A DNA stretch of 64,000 bases from DASRJW01 sp964567755. GTDB taxonomy: Bacteria > Krumholzibacteriota > Krumholzibacteriia > G020349025. This document shows positions 34,317 through 42,174 of the stretch, in pieces (within the stretch, counting starts at the first letter, position 1; each line of letters opens with the position of its first letter). Below the pieces are notes generated by a model. It was not told the origin of the DNA and made no database searches. It saw only the letters and a program-made list of their open reading frames with translations. A program made the position numbers and the translations under genes. The stretch covers positions 1 to 64,000 of the forward strand of contig CAZMNW010000047.1 in the NCBI GenBank assembly GCA_964567755.1, in the 5' to 3' direction.

Positions 34317-36191
34317 GTGATTCGCGCCTTCAGGACGCTGCGCCCGTATCTCGTGCGCCATCGGACCACCTTCTGGATCGGTTCCGTTTGGATCCTGTGC
34401 ACAGCGGGCATTGGACAAGTGGTGCCGTGGCTGTTGGGCGCCGCCGTGGACGTGCTGCGCGCGCCGGAGCGTCAGACATTGCTCGCGCCCTATTGTCTCG
34501 CCATCGTCGCCGCCGTCTTGGTGCAGGGGTACTTCCGCTTCCGCATGCGCCGCGATCTCATCGGCGCCTCGCGCCACATCGAATACGAGCTGCGCGCGGA
34601 TCTCTTCGACCATTTATTGCGCCTGCCGCCGTCCTTCTACGACCAGAGTCGCACCGGCGATCTCATGACGCGTGCGAGCTCCGATCTGGAGGCGGTGCGG
34701 TCGGTCGTGGGCCCCGCCTTCATGTACAGCGCCACCACGGTCTTGACAGTGACGTCCGGCATGGTGCTCATGAGCCTCATCGATTTGAAGCTCACGCTTT
34801 TCGCTGTCTTGCCGATGGCGGCGCTCGCCATCGTGGTGCGGAAGGTGGGACGCAAAGTGCACGAACGCACTCTGGTGGCGCAGGAACAGGAGTCGCGTCT
34901 GTCGGCCCGCGTGCAGGAGACGTTGGCCGGGATCCGCGTCGTCCAGTCTTACGCTCAAGAAGACAACGAGTTGCGCATCTTTCAAGACGATGCACGCGAG
35001 CTCGTGCGCCGGAATCTGCGTCTCGTCCGCGCCTGGGGTCTGTTCTTCCCGTCCATGGCGCTTATCGTCGGCGCCGGCGCCATCCTCACCCTCTGGATCG
35101 GCGGGCAGCAGATCGTGCGCGGCGCCATCAGCATCGGCGATTTCGTCGCTTTCAATGCCTACCTGACGCGTCTCACCTGGCCAATGATCTCGATCGGTTG
35201 GGTGATGAACCTCCTCGAACGCGGGGCCGCGAGCATGAGTCGCATCAACAAGATCCTCGACACGGTTCCGGCGCTCGTGGAGCCCGAGGTCGCTTCTCCC
35301 GTCGGCGCGATGCGCGGCGAGATCGCGCTGCAGCAGGTGAGCTTCGCCTACCGTCCGGACACCCCGGTGCTGCACGACATCGATCTCGAGGTGCGAAGCG
35401 GGGAAACGGTGGCGCTCGTGGGGCCGACTGGGGCAGGGAAGAGCACGTTGCTGGCGCTCGTCGCCCGGCTGTACGACACGACCTCGGGCGTGGTGCGCGT
35501 GGACGGCCACGACGTGCGCCAAGTGCCGCTCGGCTGGCTGCGCGGCAGCATCGGCATCGTGCCCCAGGACACATTCCTATTCAGCGATACACTCGGCGCC
35601 AACATCGCCTTCGGCGCCAAGGACGGCGACCTGCCCGCGCTCGACGCGGTTGGCGCGCGAACTGGACCCGACACGGAAGACGACCCCCTCGCGGATGAGG
35701 CGGCCGTGACCGCCCGCACCGCGCCCGGCGATGCCGCCGCGCGCTTGGCGCTCGTCGCATCAGCGGCCGACGTCGCGCAGCTCAACGAGGCCGTGCAGCG
35801 CTTTCCCCGGGGCTTCGACACCATGCTCGGCGAGCGTGGCATCACCCTTTCCGGTGGCCAGAAGCAGCGCACCGCCATCGCCCGCGCCGTGCTGCGCGAT
35901 CCCGCCATCCTGCTTCTCGACGACTGCCTGTCGAGCGTGGATACCGACACCGAGGAACGCATTCTCGCCCAGCTGCGCGGCATCATGCGCACGCGCACGA
36001 CCCTGATCGTCGCGCATCGAGTGTCCACCGTCCGCACTGCCGATCGCGTCGTCGTTCTCGACGAGGGCCGCATTGTCGAGGTCGGCACGCACAACGAATT
36101 ACAGCAACGGGGCGGCTACTATGCCCGTCTCGTGCGCAAGCAGATGCTGCGCGAAGAGCTCGAACGCGACCTGCAAGAGGAGAATCGCTGA
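34317..36191 (+). CDS. ABC exporter (fused TMD-NBD), half of a likely heterodimer
   Basis: A 624-aa half-exporter with six N-terminal helices and an NBD: Walker A GPTGAGKST (~369), Q-loop VPQDTFLFSDTLGANIAFG, signature LSGGQKQR, Walker B LLLDDCLSSVDTD and H-loop VAHRVST. The Walker B Glu is replaced by Asp (LLLDDCLS), which in heterodimeric exporters marks the degenerate site. A ~45-residue Ala/Asp-rich insertion lies between the Q-loop and the ABC helix (~435-478). GTG 34317 has GGAGG upstream. It is followed immediately by a second exporter with a canonical DEATSS site, so the two should form a heterodimer. Substrate unknown. Confidence 0.86.
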   Translation: MIRAFRTLRPYLVRHRTTFWIGSVWILCTAGIGQVVPWLLGAAVDVLRAPERQTLLAPYCLAIVAAVLVQGYFRFRMRRDLIGASRHIEYELRADLFDHLLRLPPSFYDQSRTGDLMTRASSDLEAVRSVVGPAFMYSATTVLTVTSGMVLMSLIDLKLTLFAVLPMAALAIVVRKVGRKVHERTLVAQEQESRLSARVQETLAGIRVVQSYAQEDNELRIFQDDARELVRRNLRLVRAWGLFFPSMALIVGAGAILTLWIGGQQIVRGAISIGDFVAFNAYLTRLTWPMISIGWVMNLLERGAASMSRINKILDTVPALVEPEVASPVGAMRGEIALQQVSFAYRPDTPVLHDIDLEVRSGETVALVGPTGAGKSTLLALVARLYDTTSGVVRVDGHDVRQVPLGWLRGSIGIVPQDTFLFSDTLGANIAFGAKDGDLPALDAVGARTGPDTEDDPLADEAAVTARTAPGDAAARLALVASAADVAQLNEAVQRFPRGFDTMLGERGITLSGGQKQRTAIARAVLRDPAILLLDDCLSSVDTDTEERILAQLRGIMRTRTTLIVAHRVSTVRTADRVVVLDEGRIVEVGTHNELQQRGGYYARLVRKQMLREELERDLQEENR

Positions 36192-36244
36192 GCCCCGAAG
36201 CCCCCGAAGACGACGGCGTTGGACGCAACTTCGACCGCGAGCTG

Positions 36245-37966
36245 GTGCGGCGACTGCTGGCGCACCTGCGCCCCTACTGGCGCTGGGTGGCGTTGGCCGT
36301 GGTGCTGCTGTTCATCAACTCGCTGCTGGCGCTCGCCGGGCCGTATTTGACCAAGGTGGCCATCGACGATCACATCCGCGTCGGCGATCTCGGCGGGCTA
36401 CGTTCCCTGGCGCTGCTTTTCCTCGGCGTCGTGCTGCTCGATTTCACGCTCGAATACGTGCAGTTCTACGTCATGCAATGGGTCGGGCAGCAAATCATGT
36501 TCGACCTGAGATCGCGGGTGATGCGGCACCTGAGCCGCCTCGATCTCGCCTTCTACGATCGCAATCCGGTCGGGCGCCTGATGACAAGAGTCATGGGTGA
36601 TGTGCAGACGCTGCACGAGCTGTTCACGACGGGCGTGGTGGCCATCTTCGGCGATCTGCTGACGCTGGTCGGCATCGTCATCGCCATGTTCCTGCTCGAT
36701 TGGCGGCTGGCGCTGGTGGCCAATCTGGTGCTGCCGGTGCTCTTTTGCATCAGCCTCGTCTTCCGCAGCCGGGTGCGCACCTCGTACCGTCTGGTGCGCG
36801 GGCGCGTGGCGGCGATGAACGCCTTCCTCCAGGAGCACCTGACCGGCATGCGCGTGGTGCAGCTGTTCGGCCGTGAGCGATCGAGCGCCGCCGCGTTCGC
36901 GGCGCTCAACTCCAAGCATCGCGCTGCGCATCTGCAAACGGTCTTCTATTACGCGCTCTTCTACCCGGCGGTGGAACTGGTCTCGGCGGCAGCCATGGCG
37001 CTCATCGTCTACTACGGTGGCGGGCGCGTCGTGCGCGATTCGCTCGAGCTCGGCGTGCTGGTGGCGTTCCTGCAATACGCGGAGCGTTTCTTCCGCCCGA
37101 TCAGCGATCTGTCCGAGAAGTACAACACTTTCCAGTCGGCGATGGCGTCGTCCGAGCGCATCTTCCGCCTCCTGGACCAGGAGCCGCGCATTCAGAGTCC
37201 GCCGGCGGCCCAACGGTTGGAGCGCGCCAGGGGCCACCTGGTGTTCGACGACGTGTCGTTCGCCTACAAGCCCGGGGAACCGGTGATCGAGCATCTGTCG
37301 TTCGAGGTGCTCCCGGGCGAGCGCGTCGCGCTCGTCGGCCCGACCGGCGCCGGCAAGACCTCGATTCTGTCGGTGCTGACGCGGCTCTACGAGATCCAGA
37401 GCGGGCGAATCCTGGTGGATGGCATCGACATTCAGAGGCTCGATCTCGGGGATCTGCGCCGGCAGCTGGGCGTGGTGCTGCAGGATGCCTTCCTCTTCGC
37501 CGGCGACATCGAGAGCAACATCCGGCTCGGCGAAACCCGCATCAGCGCCGAGCGCGTGCGCGAGGCGGCGCGACTCGTGCACGCCGACCGCTTCATCGAC
37601 AAGCTCCCCAACGGGTACGCGAGCGAAGTGAGCGAGCGCGGCAGCACCCTTTCGCTCGGCCAGCGCCAGCTGCTGTCGTTGGCGCGGGTGCTGGCGTTCG
37701 ACCCGGCCGTTCTCCTCCTCGACGAGGCGACGTCCAGCGTCGACACCGAAACAGAGTTCGCCATCCGCGACGCCGTGCGCCGCGTGCTCGCCGGGCGCAC
37801 CTCGCTCGTCGTCGCCCATCGTCTGTCGACCATCCAAGACTGCGATCGCATCCTGGTCTTGCACCACGGGCGTTTGCGCGAGTCCGGCACCCATGCCGAG
37901 CTGCTGCAGCAAGACGGCATCTACGCCCGACTCTACGAACTGCAGTTCCGTGACCAAGCAGCCTGA
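36245..37966 (+). CDS. ABC exporter (fused TMD-NBD), partner of the preceding exporter
   Basis: At least 573 aa: six-helix exporter domain, then Walker A GPTGAGKTS, Q-loop LQDAFLFAGDIESNIRLG, signature LSLGQRQLLSLAR (LSLGQ in place of LSGGQ), Walker B LLLDEATSSVDTE and H-loop VAHRLST. GTG 36245 is the first conventional start, but coding sequence seems to begin 19 codons earlier at CTG 36188: GAGGAG lies 5 nt before it, CTGA overlaps the previous stop by 4 nt as in many junctions of this window, and the added residues (FDRELVRRLLAHLRPYW at their end) look like the normal family N-terminus. The upstream gene carries the complementary degenerate site. Confidence 0.86.
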   Translation: MRRLLAHLRPYWRWVALAVVLLFINSLLALAGPYLTKVAIDDHIRVGDLGGLRSLALLFLGVVLLDFTLEYVQFYVMQWVGQQIMFDLRSRVMRHLSRLDLAFYDRNPVGRLMTRVMGDVQTLHELFTTGVVAIFGDLLTLVGIVIAMFLLDWRLALVANLVLPVLFCISLVFRSRVRTSYRLVRGRVAAMNAFLQEHLTGMRVVQLFGRERSSAAAFAALNSKHRAAHLQTVFYYALFYPAVELVSAAAMALIVYYGGGRVVRDSLELGVLVAFLQYAERFFRPISDLSEKYNTFQSAMASSERIFRLLDQEPRIQSPPAAQRLERARGHLVFDDVSFAYKPGEPVIEHLSFEVLPGERVALVGPTGAGKTSILSVLTRLYEIQSGRILVDGIDIQRLDLGDLRRQLGVVLQDAFLFAGDIESNIRLGETRISAERVREAARLVHADRFIDKLPNGYASEVSERGSTLSLGQRQLLSLARVLAFDPAVLLLDEATSSVDTETEFAIRDAVRRVLAGRTSLVVAHRLSTIQDCDRILVLHHGRLRESGTHAELLQQDGIYARLYELQFRDQAA

Positions 37967-37985
37967 AGAGTCTCCGGGAGGTCCC

Positions 37986-40724
37986 ATGAACTCGATTCCG
38001 CATCTGCCACGCGCGCGCCGGCGCCACCGTTTCACCCCGTGGCTCGTATCGCTGGCGCTGCTGGCGCTCGCGGCGCGGCTCGTCGCGAGCCTGTGGGTGG
38101 ATGCACTGTGGTTCGGAGAAGTGGGCTACACAGACGTGTTTCGCACCCGGCTCGGCAGTCAAGTAGTGCTCGGGCTCCTGGGCTTGGGTCTAGCGTTCCC
38201 AGTGCTGTTTTTTTCGTTCCGCGCCGCGTTGCGCCGCAGTCCGACGTCCGGGCTCGGCCCGCGCGGGCAAGTGGATCTGGTCATGCTGCGGCTCGAACGC
38301 CGGCTGCCGCTCGTGCTCGCCGGCGTGTCTGCGGTGCTGGCTTTGGCGGTCGCGACCTCGCTCGCCAATCAGTGGCTGACGCTGCAAATGTTCTGGAATC
38401 GAGATCCGTACGGTTTGCAAGAGCCCATCTTCAGCCGCGATCTCGGCTTTTACCTGTTCACGTTGCCGGCGTTGCGCCTCGTGCATGGTTGGCTGTTGCT
38501 GCTCGTCGTGCTCGCGGCGCTGGGCACCTTGGTCGTCTACGGTGTGCGCGGCGGACTGATCGACGCGCGCGGTGTGAGGACCGCGGCGCGCACGCATCTG
38601 GGGTGGCTCGCCGCGTTGTTCCTGGTCCTGCTCGCGGGGCACTTCGTCCTCGCCCAGTTCGACATCCTGCACTCGCGACAGGGCGCCGTGTACGGCGCCA
38701 GCTTCACCGACGTCAAAGCCGGTCTCGTTGGACTGCGCGTCATGGTGGGCGTGACATTGCTCGGTGCCATCTTGCTCTTCGTCGGCGCGCGGCGCGGGCG
38801 TTGGTTGTGGGTGGCCGCAGGACCGGGACTGGTGGCGGCGGCCTATGTGCTCGGCGCGGTCGTCGTGCCGTCAGCGGTGCAGAAGCTGGTCGTCGAGCCG
38901 AACGAACTGCTGAAGGAAAGGCCGTACATCGAGAACGCCTTGCGTTTCACGCGCGAGGCCTACGACCTCGCTTCCGTCGAAATGCGCGACTTCCAGCTCA
39001 ATCCCGCGCCACCTGCCACCGTCCTGCAAGACCAGGCGGCAACCCTCGAGAACGTGCGACTCTGGGACTGGCGGCCGCTGCTCGCCACCTACCGCCAGAT
39101 CCAGGAAATCCGGCCCTACTACAACTTCGGCGACGTGGACATCGACCGCTACGTGATCAGCGGCAGGCCACGGCAAGTGATGCTGTCGGCCCGCGAACTG
39201 GCCTATGACCAGCTGCACCAGGATGCGCGCACGTGGGTGAACCTGCACCTCAAGTACACGCATGGCTACGGCCTGTGCATGAGCCCGGTGAACGAGATCA
39301 CCGGCGAAGGCCTGCCGACACTCTACATTCGCGACATCCCGCCGGTCTCGACAGTCGACCTGCCGGTCACTCGGCCGGAGATCTACTACGGTGAGCAGAC
39401 GACCGAGTTCGTCCTCGTCGGCTCGAGCGAGGACGAGTTCGACTATCCGTCGGGAGACGCCAACCAGTTCACGCGCTACACGGGGAAGGGAGGGATCGGC
39501 GTCGGCTCCTTCTTCCGCCGGGCGCTCTTTGCCTGGCACCTGCGCTCGCGCGAGTTGCTGTTCACCAGTGCGCTCGGCTCCGAGACCCGCATCCTCCTCA
39601 ATCGGACGCTGGAAGCGCGCCTGCGCAAGATCGCGCCCTTCTTGCGTTACGACCGCGATCCCTATGTCGTCCTCGACGAGGGAAGACTGTTCTGGATCGT
39701 GGATGCATACACGACCAGCAGCCGCTTCCCGTACTCGCAGCCGCAAGGCGGGGTGAACTACATCCGCAACGCGGTCAAGGTCGTGGTCGATGCCTATCAC
39801 GGCACCACGACCTTCTATGTCGCCGACGCCGAAGACCCGGTGCTCGGCGTCTATCGCAAGGTGTTTCCGACGCTCTTCAAAAGCATCGACACCATGCCCG
39901 CAGGCTTGCGAGCGCACCTGCGCTATCCCCTCGATCTCTTCCGCGTGCAGGCCGAGACCTTCGCCACCTTCCACATGGAAGACCCGCAGGTCTTCTACAA
40001 CAAAGAAGACCTGTGGCAGGTGCCGATCGAGAGCTCCGAAGGCCGCGAGGCCGTGATGGAGCCCTATTACACCATCATGGCGCTTCCCGGCGAGGCAGCA
40101 GCCGAGATGATCCTGATGCTGCCGTTCACGCCATCGCGCAAGGACAACATGATTTCCTGGATGGCGGCACGCTGCGACGGCGAGGCCCTCGGACGCCGAG
40201 TGGTGTTCCAATTCCCGAAGCAAGAGTTGGTCTACGGGCCACGACAGATCGAGGCCCGCATCGACCAGGATGCCGACATCTCGCAGCAGCTGACGCTGTG
40301 GAGTCAGCGCGGCTCGAACGTCATCCGCGGCAACCTGCTCGTCATCCCGATCTCGGGTTCGGTCCTCTACGTCGAGCCGCTCTACTTGAGCGCCGAGAAA
40401 GGCGCGTTACCGCAGTTGAAACGCGTCATCGTCGCCCACGGCAATCAAATCGCCATGGAAGTGAACCTGGAAGCGGCGCTCGCGCGCGTCTTCGGCAGCG
40501 CCTTCGGGGGCGGGGAGGCAATGGAGGCCACCGCCGGCACTGCGCCGACCGCGGAAGAATCTCCGGGCCTGACGCTGGTGGGCGACGTGCGTGCCGTGGC
40601 GACGCGCGCCCTCGACATCCTGCGCCAAGCCGATGACGCGCTGCGCGCCGGTGACTGGCGGCGTTACGGCGAGGCGATGGATCGCCTGCGCCAGCAGCTC
40701 GAGCGCGAGGCCGGCGTGCGCTGA
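37986..40724 (+). CDS. UPF0182 family membrane protein
   Basis: A 912-aa protein of the UPF0182 family (known mainly from actinobacteria, cyanobacteria and clostridia). About seven transmembrane helices occupy residues 12-300; DALWFGEVGYTDVFRTRLG at the start and a long soluble part with LRYDRDPYVVLDEGRLFWIVDAYT are hallmarks. The C-terminus has an Ala/Gly-rich acidic linker and a helical tail with paired Arg/Glu. The function is not established. ATG 37986 follows GGGAGG at 37977-37982. It begins 19 nt after the exporter gene, so it may be co-transcribed with the exporters. Confidence 0.88.
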   Translation: MNSIPHLPRARRRHRFTPWLVSLALLALAARLVASLWVDALWFGEVGYTDVFRTRLGSQVVLGLLGLGLAFPVLFFSFRAALRRSPTSGLGPRGQVDLVMLRLERRLPLVLAGVSAVLALAVATSLANQWLTLQMFWNRDPYGLQEPIFSRDLGFYLFTLPALRLVHGWLLLLVVLAALGTLVVYGVRGGLIDARGVRTAARTHLGWLAALFLVLLAGHFVLAQFDILHSRQGAVYGASFTDVKAGLVGLRVMVGVTLLGAILLFVGARRGRWLWVAAGPGLVAAAYVLGAVVVPSAVQKLVVEPNELLKERPYIENALRFTREAYDLASVEMRDFQLNPAPPATVLQDQAATLENVRLWDWRPLLATYRQIQEIRPYYNFGDVDIDRYVISGRPRQVMLSARELAYDQLHQDARTWVNLHLKYTHGYGLCMSPVNEITGEGLPTLYIRDIPPVSTVDLPVTRPEIYYGEQTTEFVLVGSSEDEFDYPSGDANQFTRYTGKGGIGVGSFFRRALFAWHLRSRELLFTSALGSETRILLNRTLEARLRKIAPFLRYDRDPYVVLDEGRLFWIVDAYTTSSRFPYSQPQGGVNYIRNAVKVVVDAYHGTTTFYVADAEDPVLGVYRKVFPTLFKSIDTMPAGLRAHLRYPLDLFRVQAETFATFHMEDPQVFYNKEDLWQVPIESSEGREAVMEPYYTIMALPGEAAAEMILMLPFTPSRKDNMISWMAARCDGEALGRRVVFQFPKQELVYGPRQIEARIDQDADISQQLTLWSQRGSNVIRGNLLVIPISGSVLYVEPLYLSAEKGALPQLKRVIVAHGNQIAMEVNLEAALARVFGSAFGGGEAMEATAGTAPTAEESPGLTLVGDVRAVATRALDILRQADDALRAGDWRRYGEAMDRLRQQLEREAGVR

Positions 40725-40846
40725 GACTCCGCGTTCGCCCCGCTGGATGGCGCGAACAAGAGTCTGCAGGCGGGGCTCAAGACCCAAGTCGACGCCCCCG
40801 AACGGGTTGGAGAGTTGCCCTGCGGGCGATTCTCCAGCTCGGTTGA
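40725..40846. other. Short spacer before the gene remnant
   Basis: GC-rich spacer after the UPF0182 gene; I see no gene, promoter or terminator. It marks the left edge of the accessory stretch. Confidence 0.4.
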
Positions 40847-41343
40847 CCTCCTGCGCCTCCCGCCACCACCGGCCCGGTAGATTTCGGTTCCTCGCAAGGC
40901 ACCGTGGTCCCCATTGCCGGTGGCACACAGGGGAAAATCGTGTTCGACGTGTATGCGCGACTCGGAGGGACAAGCGCTGCGGGGATCTCCGGAGCCGCGT
41001 TCTACTTGGAGGGTCTCGAGGCGAGGAGTTGCCTCCCGGCTGGACCAAGGCAACGACTTTTGCGCCCGGGCTCAATCTCCTGGGGGATATGAGCGATCCG
41101 CACAGGATAGGGTTAAATACGGTCCGAGCGGTAAGGCTCACCTGGAACGTGGACGGTTCACAAGACCCGGATTGCCAGAAGGACTGGCTCGTTTTCCTCG
41201 CCCGGATCGAACTCCTATCTCCCGTGGGCGATCTGAGCTACCCGGTCAATCGCTGCGTCTCCGTGGTGGACTGGCCGCGGCCCGATGCGAGCGCCGCGTC
41301 CAGCAAGCAATCACGGCTGCGCCGCATGCTCCATCCAGGATGA
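40847..41343 (+). pseudogene. Frameshifted remnant of a secreted cohesin-like/beta-sandwich protein
   Basis: Two overlapping frames give one protein pattern. The first (from ~40847) reads TTGPVDFGSSQGTVVPIAGG and IVFDVYARLGG...GISGAAFYLEGLEA; at 41018-41026 the reading frame shifts by one base and continues as GEELPPGWTKATTFAPG...GLNTVRAVRLTWNVDG...LVFLARIELLSPVGD to a TGA at 41341. Together they look like the beta-sandwich domain found in secreted repeat proteins of Eisenbacteria-like genomes. There is no start codon, signal peptide or ribosome binding site at its 5' end, so both a 5' truncation and a frameshift are likely. Confidence 0.5.
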
Positions 41344-41351
41344 AGGTTCTT

Positions 41352-42056
41352 GTGAACGATCGATTCACAGAGCGGGTGAAGAAGGTGCTGTTCCTGGCGC
41401 GCGACGAGGCGGCCCGCCTCCAACACGGGTACATCGGCACCGAACACTTCCTTCTTGGGCTCATGCGTGAGGGAGAGGGAGTCGCCGCCAAGGCGCTCCA
41501 GAACCTTGGCATCACGTGGAAGGAGATCGAACGGAAGATCGAGCCGATCATTGCTCCGGGGAACGACCGGCGCAGCATCGGCACGATCCCGTTCACACCG
41601 CGCGCCAAGCGCGTTCTCGAGCTCTCCGTCGAGGAAGCACGCGGTCTCGGGCACCACCATATCGGCACCGAACACTTGCTTCTCGGGCTCGTTCGCGAGG
41701 GCGAGGGGGTCGCGGTACGGGCGCTGTTCGACTGCGGGGTCGATCGCGAACGCGTGACCGACGAGATTCTGAGGCTGCTCGGAATGCCCCCTCGTGAGCG
41801 CCGCACGGCCGATCCCGACGCGATCACCGAGGCGATGATCCGTGTGTTGCAGCAGAAGGGAATCATCACGGAAGACGAGCTGGCCCAAGGGCACCTCGAC
41901 ACGATGAATCGAAGCCCAAAAGAGCGGCTCGCGCTCCAACTCGAGCTGCGACTCTATGGGCGGGTACGCGCCGAGATCGTCTTGCGCTTGCTCCAACGCA
42001 AGGGGATCGTCACCCAAGAGGAGATTGACGCGGAACTCGGCCGCGCGGGCGAATAG
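41352..42056 (+). CDS. Stand-alone ClpC N-terminal-domain protein
   Basis: A 234-aa protein containing two Clp repeat (Clp_N) motifs but no AAA module: FTERVKKVLFLARDEAARL...YIGTEHFLLGLMREGEG (~5-50) and FTPRAKRVLELSVEEARGL...HIGTEHLLLGLVREGEG (~75-125). ClpC N-domains bind adaptors and substrates. The C-terminal ~70 residues carry two similar motifs, IRVLQQKGIITEDEL and LRLLQRKGIVTQEEI, not known to me from ClpC. GTG 41352 is preferred (GAAGG 6 nt upstream, N-terminus like ClpC); ATG 41340 is possible. It may be an adaptor, decoy or regulator of a Clp protease, a role that is only inferred. Confidence 0.8.
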   Translation: MNDRFTERVKKVLFLARDEAARLQHGYIGTEHFLLGLMREGEGVAAKALQNLGITWKEIERKIEPIIAPGNDRRSIGTIPFTPRAKRVLELSVEEARGLGHHHIGTEHLLLGLVREGEGVAVRALFDCGVDRERVTDEILRLLGMPPRERRTADPDAITEAMIRVLQQKGIITEDELAQGHLDTMNRSPKERLALQLELRLYGRVRAEIVLRLLQRKGIVTQEEIDAELGRAGE

Positions 42057-42174
42057 GGGACAAGCGCATCGGCCGCAGCTACCTGGCTAAACCAAGCCCA
42101 CACACTTGCACGCGGCCTGGAGCGATGTGAAGCGGCTCTGCCCGGAATGATTGCTGTGCGCTTTTTGATCTGGA

